This document shows, piece by piece, positions 12,134 to 22,461 of a DNA stretch of 64,000 nt (its first letter is position 1; every line of letters starts with the position of its first letter). Under the pieces are notes generated by a model. That model saw only the letters and a list, made by a program, of their open reading frames with translations, was not told the origin of the DNA and did not search any database. This DNA is from Actinernus sp. WN-2022 (lineage: Eukaryota; Cnidaria; Anthozoa; Actiniaria; Actinernidae), in contig JAOWCC010001501.1 in assembly GCA_030867875.1 (NCBI GenBank), positions 23,805,036 through 23,869,035 on the forward strand, given 5' to 3'. The position numbers and the translations under genes are program-made.

Positions 12134-14435
12134 CATTGATTGATCACAACATATACACAAATCATTCTATCGAACAGGTTTCTTCAGGAATAGGCCTTTT
12201 CGATATATCAGATCATTTACCTATTTTCTGCATAATTAATACATCAATAAGAAGAGACAAAGAAAAACGTTATTTTAGAGATTTCAGCAAATTTAACAAA
12301 GAGGCCTATATAAGTAATATTAAAATAATAGATTGGAAAAATATCGATAATAGTAAAGATCTTAATGAAACAATACTTAACACAATAAATACAATAAAAG
12401 CAATTGTTAATAAACATGCTCCATATAAAGTGACACTAAAAAGTAAACTTAAACAGTTTAAAAAACCATGGATAACAAATGGAATATTAAAATCAATAAA
12501 AACTAAACAAAAAATGTGTTATACACACTTTCACTCTAATGATATAAAAAAGGTAAATCAATATAAAAAGTATGCTAATAAATTAAATCATAAGATTAAA
12601 TCATTTTGTTAATGTTGGCCCAAGTTTAGCTAGCGTCATTGAACATTCGGATGAAGATCCAACTAACTATATTCACAATTCCCCAGTGTCAAGCTTCGTC
12701 ATGTCTCCTGTTTACTCATCACAGGTCTGTGAATTATTCTCAGTTTCAAAGGAAAATAAAGCTTCAATCGATATACCTAACAAATTAATAAAATTAGCAT
12801 GTGAACCACTTTCAATTCCTTTTACTTATATCTATAATGAATAAAAAAAACAGGTGTTGTACCCGAGATCTTGAAAATATCTAGAGTCACTTAACTACTG
12901 ATCCCTTTAATTACAGACCTATATCAACCCTATCACCTTTCAGTAAAATCCTCGAACGACCAGTGTATGACCAGTTGATAGCATTTTTGGAAAAATACAA
13001 TATTTTGTTTAATTATCAATTTGGTTTTAGAAAAGGGCATTCTACCGAACAGGCAATTCTCGAGATAACAGATAATTTTAAAAGTGCTATTGATAATAAG
13101 CAAATAACATGTGGACTTTCTCTAGATTTTTCTAAAGCCTTTGATACCGTCATCCACCAGATCCTAGTTGCTAAATTAAGTAGATACGGAATTCGGGGAA
13201 CCCAATAGTCATGGTTCAGTAATTATTTAAGTAATCGAAAGCAATATGTCAAAATAGGGAATACTGAATCTTCAATGCTTGATATGACATATGGAGTACC
13301 ACAGTGATCGACACTGGGGCCATTACTTTTTTTGCTCTATATAAATGACATGCCAAATTGCTCAAAAAACTGTCCTTTCGCATTTTTGCAGATGATACGA
13401 ATGTTTTCTATTCGTGTAACAGCATACCAGAACTAGAAACTGTAATGAATGAAGAGTTTAAACTTATCCTCCCATACTGTGCCGTTAACAAATTTTCAGT
13501 TAATTTCAGTAAAAGAAATTATATGATTATAGCCTCATCAAAGAAGAAAGTCTCTAAAATTGAAATTGCTAATATTGAGCAAAAAAGCCGTATCTCAAAT
13601 ACTTAGGAATATATATAGATGAACACCTTAACTGGGAACATCAAATTAAACATGTAAATAGCAAAATGGCAAAACAATATTGGAATAATAAATATATTAA
13701 GATATTACCTTGATTTAAATATGTTAAAGCAACTCTATTAAACATTGGTATACCCATATTTAAATTACGGTCATATGAGCTGGGAGAATACTTATACAAG
13801 TAAGTTAGCAAAGCTCCGCACTAAACAAAATAAATGTATTAAAATTTATGTTTTGCTTATAGCAGAGAAAGGGCTACCCCATGCATACATGTACTTCAAT
13901 ATTCTAGGTGTATTGGAACTCTATAACGTATTTAAATTAAGAATTGCAGAATTTAGTTTTAAAATTTCGAATGGTAAAGATATTCCAACAATCTTTTCTG
14001 AATTTATCACACCAGCAATAAAACGCCACAAATATAATACAAGATTTGCTGCAAAGTTAAATTTTGTTAGACCGAAAGCGAGAACGAATTAAGGGTTTCA
14101 TACATTTAAATTTATTTCATCAAAAATTTGGGAAACAGTTGATGTAGATATCAAACGATGAAGCTCTATTAATTTATTTAAAAAACGATATAAAGCCGTT
14201 CTTCTCGAATAACAAGTGACTATACCTTTTTCAAATATTTATCAGCTTAATCATTAACTTTAGTCTATACAAACGTTGCAGTGATCAACTCGAAAGCTTT
14301 TGCTCCTTTGGTCACTGCGCACTACCAACTATTTGAAATGTAATCTGTATTTATTTCTTCACTTTTTCTTCTTCTTCAAAATGTACTGTTGTGTTTATTT
14401 ATGTAAATAGTGCGAAATAAAACTTGAAACTGACC
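12131..14435 (+). mobile_element. Decayed non-LTR retrotransposon (LINE), 5'-truncated
   Basis: Fragments of one endonuclease/reverse-transcriptase polyprotein lie in order but in different frames. 12,136-12,612 carries the C-terminal end of an APE-type endonuclease with an ISDHLPIF box and the linker to RT. 12,963-13,208 has the RT finger/palm region (FGFRKGHSTEQA, then LDFSKAFDTV). 13,358-13,606 has the catalytic FADD box (FRIFADDTN). 13,745-14,092 covers the C-terminal thumb region. Stops and frame changes separate the pieces, so it is dead. The architecture fits the CR1/L2/Jockey group, which encodes EN and RT without an obvious RNase H. The 3' end is probably the AATAAA-containing sequence near 14,420. 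Confidence 0.9.
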
Positions 14436-14749
14436 ACCCCAGCCCCCTGGGAGTTACACGCTACGCTTTTTCCGAAAAGTCAACATATTGTGTAATGTGG
14501 CGCGCAATCTTCGTTGCGGTACATTAAAAAAACATGCAGCATTGTTGCGCGATTTTGTTGGAGTTGCTTTTAGCGCAACGTCGTCACAGAAACCTGTCGC
14601 TACGCCTACGGAAACGAGGCTACGTCAGAAAACTGCACTCGTCCGCAATTTTGTTAACGAGGGTGTCAGGGAAGGATATAGATGCTGCGCTAAAAACAAC
14701 ATACCTGTCGGCGCATAAATGTTGCGCTAAACGTTTTTTCGTGTAACAT
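14436..14749. other. Short spacer between the two LINEs
   Basis: Contains small open frames in two registers (14,488-14,746) with no recognisable domain. TTGCGC recurs several times, but no repeat unit or gene can be supported. Confidence 0.4.
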
Positions 14750-17460
14750 ACATTAAACATGGAGGTGGAGTAGGTTTTTTCACTGATTAGCAATGAGATT
14801 AGTTATAATGTAAGGGATGATTTGAGTTCTAGCAATGATGAAGCTGAATCTCTCTGGATTGAAGTTGACAATCAGAAGCACCGAAATATTCTTTGTGCTG
14901 TAGTTTACAGACATCCTAATGCAAATCTTGACATTTTCTTGGATCAGTTTTTGTCTGTTGTTGACAGAGCCTCTAAGGAAAACAAATACTGTATTATTAT
15001 GGGCGATTTTAATATTAACCTTCTAAACTATGAATCTCACATTAATACTGATGAGTTTATTAATGGATTAGGTTGTTTCTTTTTTCAACCCCATATCATT
15101 CAACCAACTAGGATCACTGATCACTCAGCTACTTTAATTGATAACATCTTTTTTAATTCTGCTGAACATCTAACAGTAAGTGGAAACATCCTATATGATC
15201 TTACTGACCATCTACCTAACTTTCTCATCATAAATAAGTTTTCAAAACTACCCAAAGACTATAAAATATACAAACGTGATTTTTCTAAACTTGATGAACT
15301 GACTGAGCTAATTTCTGAAGTCCAATCAATAAATTGGGAAGAAATTCTCTCTCCGTGCAATGATGCAACTGACATGTTCCATGTTTTTCATTCAAATATA
15401 TCTAGAATTATTGATAAACATGTTCCACTTAAATGTCTATCTAGACAAGAACTACAAATTAAGGACAAACCCTGGATAACACCAGGCATTAAGACTTCAA
15501 TACAAATTAAAAATAAACTATTCAAGTCATATGTGAGGACTAAAAATGAATATTATCATTTCAAATTTAAACATTATAGGAATAAGTTAAAACATCTTAT
15601 TAATATTAGTAAAAGGGGCTATTACAATGATTACTTCACATACAACAAAAATAAAAGCAAAGAAATTTGGAAAGGTATTAAACAACTTGTTGCTTTAAAA
15701 CATTCAAACATGAATTTCCCTACTAAAATTACAAAAGGTAGTTCTACTGTAACTGATAAATTATGTATTGCTAAGGCCTTTAATGATTACTTTGCTAGTA
15801 TTGGTAATACACTGGCTAAATCTATTCCTGAAGTCCATTATTCTTTTTATGACTACTTACCCAGACCTTATTGTAATAGCTTTTACCTTTTCCCTACAAC
15901 TGCTGATGAAATTCAAGATCAAATTGAACTCCTTAATCCTAACAAAGCTAATGGTCCTTTCAGCATTCCCACTAAAATCTTAAAAATACTTAAAGTCCTT
16001 CTCTCTAAACCTCTAAATTACCTTTTCAATTTCTCTTTCTCCTCAGGTACTGTACCAAGCCAATTAAAAATTGCAAGAGTCATTCCTGTTTATAAAAAAG
16101 GCACTAAAACCAATATCTCCAATTATCGACCAATATCTTTACTCTCGATATTTAGTAGAATTCTAGAAAAGCTTATGTATAAAAGACTAATTCAATATCT
16201 TAATAAACATAACATCCTTTTTAATCAAAAGTTTGGTTTTCGTAGTCAGCATTCTACAACCCATGCAGTTTTACTCATCTGTGATAAAATTCAGAAAGCA
16301 ATTGAAAATGGTTATTTTTCCTGTGGTATTTTCCTAGATCTAAGCAAGGCCTTTGATACTATTAATCATAAAATTCTGATTAAGAAACTTAATTGCTATG
16401 GAATTAGAGGGGTTGCACAGGATTGGTTCATTTCATATCTACAGGACAGAAAACAATTTGTTTCTATTGCTGACACTAACTCTGATCATCAATCTATTAC
16501 ATGTGGTGTACCTCAGGATCAGTTCTAGGACCTCTACTTTTCCTTCTTTACATTAATGATTTTCATAACTCTTCTCAGACTTTTGAATTCCATCTTTTTG
16601 CTGATGATTCCAATTTGTTTTTTTGCGAATAAGAGTTTGTTAAGCTTAGAATCTATTGTTAACCAACAACTAATTAATATTAATACCTGGCTTTGTGCTA
16701 ATAAACTGTCTTTAAATATTGATAAAACAAATTTTGTTATATTTCACCCTCCTCAAAAGAAACTTAATCACTCGGTCCAAATAAAAATCAATGATCAAAA
16801 TATTAAACATGTAAATAGTATTAAATATTTGGGAATAATGATTGATTCTAGTCTAAATTGGAAAGACCATATTTCGGCAGTCTCAAAAAAAATCTCAAGA
16901 AGCATTGGTATACTTTCAAAATTAAGACATTATATAAATATTGATACTCTATCTCAATTGTATTATTCTTTAATTTATCCCCATTTAATTTATGGCCTCA
17001 TTATATGGGGCAATACCTACAATACAAACATTAAACCAATTACAATACTTCAAAAGAAAGCTATTCGCATCATCACTTTCTCTAAATTCGATGCTCATAC
17101 TAATCTTTTTTTCCTAAACCTAAATATTTTAAAGTTTACAGACCTAATAACATTTCAAACTGTCTTTTTCATGTATCAGTTCTATAATGGTCTGCTTCCC
17201 CAAGTATTTAATTCATTTTTTACTTTCACTAGTGACATACACTCTTATAATACAAGATTAGCCTCAAAAGCTTCCTACTATCTTCCACAGATTCGCACGA
17301 ACTTCGGTAAATTTAATATAAGATACTTCGGTCCAAAAATTTGGAATACTATAGATGATTCACTTAAATTCATGACGAGATCCAGCTTCAAACTTAGGTA
17401 TAAATATCTACTTATAAAATGTTACGAAACTATCTGAAATTGTCTGTACAATGTTAATCT
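14750..17460 (+). mobile_element. LINE of the CR1/L2-like group, nearly complete EN-RT with one main frameshift
   Basis: A 568-codon frame (14,822-16,528) holds the APE-type endonuclease (CIIMGDFNINLL; later LTDHLPNFLI, the C-terminal D-H box), a lysine-rich linker and the RT domain (RVIPVYKKGTKTNISNYRPI, FGFRSQHSTTHA, LDLSKAFDTINHK, CGVPQ). At about 16,513-16,525 the frame is lost within the conserved PQGS box, a single-base type change. The second frame (16,556-17,437) continues with FADDSNLF and the C-terminal domain. The N-terminal endonuclease start is missing (5' truncation near 14,750; a GGGVG box lies at ~14,762 in another frame). It shares organisation with the neighbour at 12,131 but is a different, younger-looking copy. 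Confidence 0.92.
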
Positions 17461-18478
17461 ACGGTATATCACATGACGTGTTGTATTGTGCTTGTATTCA
17501 TGTCTTGCTTGTTTGTTTTTGATTTCCTTTTATTTTACACATCATATTTAAATTTTATTACTATAATTGCAGCCTCGACTACCCTGACATTTCTTTTCTT
17601 TTAATATAAACATGTAATTTGTCATCTGTCTTGATTAGCCTAGTGGTTATTACAGATGACATAAGTACTTCCTTTTGCACACTTTACAATTTCTTTTTCT
17701 CTTTAAATGTTACCATCTTAACTAGTACTTGAATAAAAGTTGTTATAAATCGTTTGTGGCTTTCCAGTAAATATTATTAAAAGCCCCAATGTCTTCCGTG
17801 ACCCTATAATGGGAAGGGTAAAGTTTGAAGTTTGTTGTCAATTTATCCACTGGCAACCCAGTGATCTGACACGATTCTCCCAACCATCCCAATAACTCGT
17901 TTCTGCGCTTCGCGCATCCACGAGTTGAAAACTCTCTAAAACAGATCCAAACTAGCCAACTAGCCCAAAATAGCAGAAAATAGCCAAGGACACAAGAAAA
18001 GGGCACTCAAGATTTATTTTATTATCATTATTTCTTCCACGATAAGAAATCAATACAGACTCTACTGATTAGCGACTGGGCCAAAATATAAACTTGGGTT
18101 ATCTCTGGAGAAAAACGGGCGGCAGTTGACTTATGTTACCCCGCCAATAGATTTGAACTAGAGACGAGATTTGTCCCTGCCTCCTGATTGGAGGAATATT
18201 TAATTACCCGATAGCGTTCTCAGATTAGCTGTCAATTAACTTATAATTATGCATACTGCCAAGAAGAGATGGGGCGAGAAGAACAATTATTATCGATTGG
18301 AGAGTACGATCCGGGTTGAGTTAGAAAATTGTACATGTAAGCAACGGGAGTGGGATAAGTAGAAAAGTGAACGTCAGTTTGTCTCCTCAACATCGAAAAG
18401 CAAATTAGTTTATTGTTGTTTCTCCGATGGTCGAATACTCTGGCATGATAGTGGCGTCGGCCTGGCGGGGTGACTTGT
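17461..18478. other. LINE 3' tail and intergenic DNA
   Basis: The first ~280 bp after the LINE stop are T-rich and end with AATAAAAG near 17,732, probably its 3' UTR. The rest has no gene; the reverse frame 17,743-18,006 is hydrophobic but lacks any recognisable family. Confidence 0.45.
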
Positions 18479-18703
18479 ACCCTGGTCACAGAGGTATTCT
18501 CCGTTGCTCAGAGAAAGAGTAGAGAAAAGAGAAAGAAAGCCTCCAGTAGTGGGCGGCATTTGACTGATCTTGCCACGACAATAGATTTGAAAAGTGATTA
18601 GAATAAACAGGCAGCAGAGTTGGAGCAAATCATCAACGGCTCTTAGCAACGAACGGCTGGGGAAAATTATCTGAGCCACGGAGAAAACCTCTGTGACCAG
18701 GGT
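18479..18703. repeat. MITE with ~33-bp terminal inverted repeats
   Basis: The left end ACCCTGGTCACAGAGGTATT pairs with the right end ACCTCTGTGACCAGGGT, and inner TCTCCGTTGCTCAG pairs with CTGAGCCACGGAGA. Length 225 bp. The left flank reads GTAC and the right flank begins with AT, so no exact target duplication is claimed. Confidence 0.75.
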
Positions 18704-19335
18704 ATGGGTAACTTGGTCTTCTTGATCCCTCTCTCTCTCTCTCTCTTGTCTGTGTACCCGCTGTTTACGACCAACTTAGTCTTAAAAGCTGTCTTAGGCG
18801 AATCTTTAGCACATCCATCTCTTTTATCGTTCACCTAGAAACAGCGGTAACGTCTTGAGCCGCAGGGAATGACGTAAAACCCTTCGGAAACGTTTCTATC
18901 GAAGTGGAAGATTTATAACCACGTACAATAGTATGTATGTGGCCGTATCACTGGTATAACATCAATCAAATTAGTCACGTTTGTGGAGTGTGCGAGGGCA
19001 GAATGCGGCGTAATGCAGCCGGAAACGGACCCCCACAATTGTATGCAAATCCCAAGCCGTATTTCTAAGAAAATCGACCACGATCAATCCGCCCTTCCAG
19101 AAAAAGAAACTAAAATAAACTTTTTGGAAATTCACAACCATTTCCAATATCCTACGTCCGGAGGAAATGAAGAAATATTGTTGCACAAATATTTGTGAAT
19201 TTCAGTGTTTACCAAAATGTGTTCTCGTTTGCCCGCACGCGAAGTATGAGCGGAAGCACATTTTGCCTCCGTAACAAATGTTCCCCGTTTACTCACCGAA
19301 GCAACACTGAACTTCTGCACATATGTTGCCGCAAT

Positions 19336-19625
19336 AGACCAGTTCGCGGTTAATTCCGACATTTCGAAAGGGGTGTAAACATGGCGCGAATACAGTGTTT
19401 GTATGGGAATCCGATGCCAAATATAATCCGTAAAATCGAATTTCTGAAATATTCTTCAGATACAAACTTAACTGAGATACCAGGTAAAAGATTAACTGAT
19501 CGACATTTGAGGAATGTAGCTGTGCTGGGAAGCGTGCAATCGTGTTTTTAGTTTTCCATACATTTGTCTGTAAAAACGAGTCACTGAGTCCGCGGGAAAA
19601 TGTATGGACAATGTAAATTGTCATT
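19336..19625. repeat. Half copy of the foldback family found at 59,967-60,426
   Basis: From GACCAGTTCGCGGTTAATTC through AAAGGGGTGTAAACATGG, TCTGAAATATTCTTCAGA and GGATTCC-like boxes, it matches the left arm of the 60-kb element closely. Only a short decayed part of the complementary arm follows. It is a truncated relative. Confidence 0.8.
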
Positions 19626-19928
19626 TATTTTAGAAATTTTCCATACCTTATTGTGCAAAATACAGCGAGTGCTTAATTTATTCTGCTTCCGGAATACGTA
19701 AGGTAGTCAATGAAAGGAATAATGACCAAATGTATTATTTGACAACTCGGCCCAACAATCCCGCGAAGAGAGGCAAGTTAACAGTTCGTGTTCAATAATT
19801 ATTATAACAAGTACAATCAGTGAAAAGAAGAATTTCAGGAATGTACTAAGTCTGGTTGTCTTTAACCGAGCGCTAGATTCTCGACAAATTATGCTTGTGG
19901 GATTGAAGGACAATTCCGTGCGCAAAGT
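19626..19928. other. Spacer, nothing recognised
   Basis: About 300 bp without open frames of interest, RNA features or repeats that I can identify. Confidence 0.4.
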
Positions 19929-20095
19929 AGCCTGTTCACAGGCTCTAGATACTGGAAAAGTGACGAAAATAAAACGTCGCGAAAACAAAATGGCGGAATT
20001 CCCCCTTCCTTCACCTTCTCTACCCAGTCCTCCTCTTCACTTTTGTCCGATTTTTTTTAGTCTTTTCAGTAGTATCCAGGGCCTGTGAACAGGCT
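19929..20095. repeat. MITE with AGCCTGTTCACAGGC ends
   Basis: The left terminus AGCCTGTTCACAGGC (itself palindromic) pairs with GCCTGTGAACAGGCT at the right end. The similarity extends inward for about 33 bp (TCTAGATACTGGAAAAG with CTTTTCAGTAGTATCCAGG). Confidence 0.7.
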
Positions 20096-20240
20096 ATGCG
20101 CAAAGTTAATACCATCACGCGAGCAGTTCTGAACGAATAAATAATGCTCCTAAATAATCCTTCTAATTGCTAGGGCAGGTCTCCGCAAGCGAGTTCAGTT
20201 TTGTCTTCTTATAAACCGTTCGAGTAGATCGATCAGATTA

Positions 20241-20416
20241 CAGGCAGCCCAGGATCACTGATAGTAACAGTGTATGGAAATTAACAGTGTTTGTATGGGA
20301 AATTTTCCGTTCTCAATTTTCGACAAAAAAATGATAGATTTTTAGAACGGGAAATTTCCCATACAAACACTGTTAATTTCCATACACTGTTACTATCAGT
20401 GATCCTGGGCTGCCTG
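20241..20416. repeat. Long foldback, ~73-bp arms
   Basis: Arm 20,241-20,313 (CAGGCAGCCCAGGATCACTG ... CCGTTCT) is complementary to 20,344-20,416 with about one mismatch, leaving a 30-nt loop. It contains CAGTGTTTGTATGGGA, also present in the 19.3-kb and 60-kb foldbacks, so it is a related but distinct family. Confidence 0.9.
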
Positions 20417-20623
20417 TGATCAGATCTCAATAATAATTCAGGTTAATACTTTAAAGTTATGCTGTAATGAGTTCGCAATTAACTGAAACCGGTGAATCCT
20501 CAAAGCTCCGTACGAGTCAGGGAACATTTCTCCTGATATTTCGTGAGGGTATCCTTTCCACGACCCCACAAGCTGTAAGCTTTAATAATTATCGTGTTAA
20601 AATAAAGATTATTGATTGATTGA

Positions 20624-21029
20624 GTTCATTGTCTTCGATAAAGTCCAAAGCAATTTATCCGTCGGAGTTACTTGAATATAGATCCCCTCCATTCCTGATC
20701 AAAAACTTTGCAATATCAAGATATCCTTTTGCCAAAGCTTAGTGCAAAGCCGTCCACCCGTCACAATCTTTCTTGCTGACCTCCGCTCCCAGATGAACAA
20801 GAATTTGACAGCATCTTAGACTGCCCACAAATGCCGAAGTTCCTAAAGCGGTGTGACCATACTCATTTAGGTAGTTCACATCGAATTTGAGATCACATTG
20901 GATTATTTCGTCGAGTTGTTTCGCTGCGCCCTGACCAGGTATAGTTTCTCTTATGATAAGGTCTTCTGGAAATCGGTTGAGATTCATTGGTTCTACCGTG
21001 CTAACCTTTCGCTGCCTTCGTTCACTCAT
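20624..21029 (-). pseudogene. Ankyrin-repeat pseudogene resembling PPP1R27
   Basis: On the reverse strand from an ATG at 21,029 the frame encodes a basic N-terminus (SERRQRKVS), an FPEDLIIRETI segment, then an ankyrin repeat (NEYGHTALG...VGSLRCCQILVHLGAEV) and the start of the next (KKDCDGWTALH). An in-frame TAA at 20,738-20,740 follows. The frame then continues with recognisable ankyrin sequence (ALAKGYLDIAKFLI...) to a second stop near 20,681 and a short tail. Order and spacing recall PPP1R27, a small two-ankyrin regulatory subunit of protein phosphatase 1. Two stops and the absence of introns suggest a processed or decayed copy. It could instead be an exon of another ankyrin protein. Confidence 0.6.
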
Positions 21030-21327
21030 TCCTTCAGCAGAAAACGAGTTTTAACTTTCCAATTTTGAATTCACAACCGGACGAACTCAAGTCTTCACTC
21101 GTTAAATAATTAAAAACTTGTCCATGATTTGTCGAACCTAGACTCGAACAAAGAAAACTTTTCACAACAATCAGACTCTCAAATACCACTCTCTTGTTCT
21201 CATTCAATGATAAGCCCAATTTGGTAATTACTTATTAGTTTCCGTCCAATTCACCACGACTTCGCACTCGAAATTCTTGAAAGATTTTCCATGCATTCTG
21301 TAGCCAAACGTGGTTTCGGTTCAAAGT
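21030..21327. other. Spacer upstream of the ankyrin pseudogene, no gene
   Basis: Flanks the left insertion point of the large element. Short reverse frames show no similarity. It may hold former 5' sequence of the ankyrin-like gene. Confidence 0.4.
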
Positions 21328-21333
21328 TGTGTT
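21328..21333. repeat. Left 6-bp target-site duplication
   Basis: TGTGTT directly precedes the AG start of the element and is repeated exactly at 40,121-40,126. A 6-bp duplication is the established size for Polinton integration. Confidence 0.93.
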
Positions 21334-21452
21334 AGTAGTATAGTAGGGCAAGTATGGAGCACGGGTACTTGACTATTCATGAGCTTATGCCCATATATGG
21401 TCATACCGGAAACACGTGATGCGAAACCGGAAGTAAAAAAACCGAAACGGGC
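21334..21452 (+). repeat. Left terminal inverted repeat of the Polinton-like element
   Basis: 119 bp from AGTAGTATAGTAGGGCAAGT to CCGAAACGGGC, nearly identical to the reverse complement of 40,004-40,120 with only a few differences. It contains an E-box (CACGTG) and CCGGAAA / CCGGAAGT boxes, so each end may also carry promoter elements. Confidence 0.95.
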
Positions 21453-21558
21453 GCATGTGGTGCGTCCTACGTGAGGTCCATCACATTGTCGATCAAATGC
21501 CCAGGAAATGGTGCGAGTTGTGTTGTGTCTATCATCGCATCTGTCCTCCTCCTCCTCC

Positions 21559-21604
21559 CGGAAGTACGTCAGATGAAAACCCGAAGAAGATTTTTGTATA
21601 AAAG
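21559..21604 (+). promoter_or_regulatory. Left-end promoter: ETS/CRE-like motif plus TATA box
   Basis: CGGAAGTACGTCAGA (21,559-21,573) joins a GGAA ETS-type core to a TACGTCA CRE/ATF-type half site. TATAAAAG follows at 21,597-21,604, 49 bp before the ATG at 21,653. The same motif precedes leftward genes and lies next to the right terminal repeat, which supports function. Factor binding is inferred only. Confidence 0.65.
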
Positions 21605-21652
21605 ACACGCTCTCTCTTTCCCTAGATCACTTATTCTATTTTTCGTTACAAG

Positions 21653-21967
21653 ATGTCGTCGGTAGAAAAAGAAGTAGAAGTCCCTGTGAGTGGAACGCAT
21701 GCGGAACAGTTAAAGATAGAGTGTTTAGCGGAGGAAGTTCGAGATTTATGGGCGGCGATTCAGAAATGTAGAGATTATATTCAGGTCTTGAAGCTGCAGG
21801 TGGCCGACATGAGTACGTCGGCCACGATAGAAAGACCGACTCATGAGGGTAGAATGTCCGAGCTGCAGGATATGCTCGATTTTTGTTTACAACAAAGTTC
21901 TTCAAGGGAGAGGTGTACAACCCGCTATGTCATTGTACCATGCATGATTTGCATACCAAGACGGTAG
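21653..21967 (+). CDS. Left-end first gene: small coiled-coil-like protein, possibly the truncated start of the polymerase gene
   Basis: The 104-codon frame starts at the first ATG after the TATA box. The N-terminal ~80 residues are charged and helical with heptad-like leucines and isoleucines (LKIECLAEEVRDLWAAIQKC). The last ~25 residues overlap the polymerase fragment in another frame and look like out-of-frame translation. In Polintons the polymerase gene lies at an end of the element. This may therefore be the natural N-terminus of that protein cut by an internal deletion at about 21,885-21,900 that changed the frame, or a separate small early gene. I recognise no domain. The promoter upstream is the clearest in the element. 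Confidence 0.55.
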   Translation: MSSVEKEVEVPVSGTHAEQLKIECLAEEVRDLWAAIQKCRDYIQVLKLQVADMSTSATIERPTHEGRMSELQDMLDFCLQQSSSRERCTTRYVIVPCMICIPRR

Positions 21968-22461
21968 CGCGCACACAGGCGTTGAGAAATGCCGGGTATG
22001 CCGTGACGGAAGTATGGGAGCATGAAGTGAAGGCTAAACTGGAACTGAAGGCCAAAGAAGACTACATCTACCCTACTTGGGTGGAGCGCTTTGAGCCGTT
22101 AAAAATCAGAAACGCTCTGTTGGGCGGTCGTGTGGAGGCTTTCTGTCTTCTCTATAGCGTCCAACCGGGTGAAAAGATCCACTACTTCGACTTCACCTCT
22201 CTCTACCCCTACGTGATGCTGGTCAAGCAGGCCGATAATTTTCCCCATCCTATCGGCCACCCTACCGTCATCACGGAGAATTTTGATCCAGACATCACCA
22301 CGGACTACTATGGATTGAACAAGGTCCGCGTGCTGGCCCCACGCGATTTGAACTTGCCGGTACTGCCGACCAAGATTCATGGAAAATTGATGTTTGTGCT
22401 GTGTGCCGAATTTACGGCAGGACGTACGGTGCTATCCTTGGATTTGCAACGGTGTGGAAGC
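21883..22461 (+). pseudogene. Remnant of protein-primed DNA polymerase B (palm start only)
   Basis: The frame shows a stretch typical of Polinton-type polymerase B: an AGYAVTEVWEHEV segment, NALLGGRVEAF (usual FGGRT-like box), then DFTSLYPYVM, the motif A (DxxSLYP) that carries a catalytic aspartate. It continues to LPVLPTKIHGKLMFVLC and stops resembling polymerase near 22,435. The N-terminal exonuclease, motif B and the motif C YxDTDS are absent. It reads straight into the penton-like frame without a stop, giving one 761-codon open frame. An internal deletion on both sides of this ~185-codon piece is the simplest explanation. It cannot encode a working polymerase. Confidence 0.88.

Noticed and set aside
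17743..18006. 87-codon reverse frame with a hydrophobic start, possible membrane protein
   Set aside because: No signal-peptide context, no splice sites and no similarity; overlaps repeat-like sequence.
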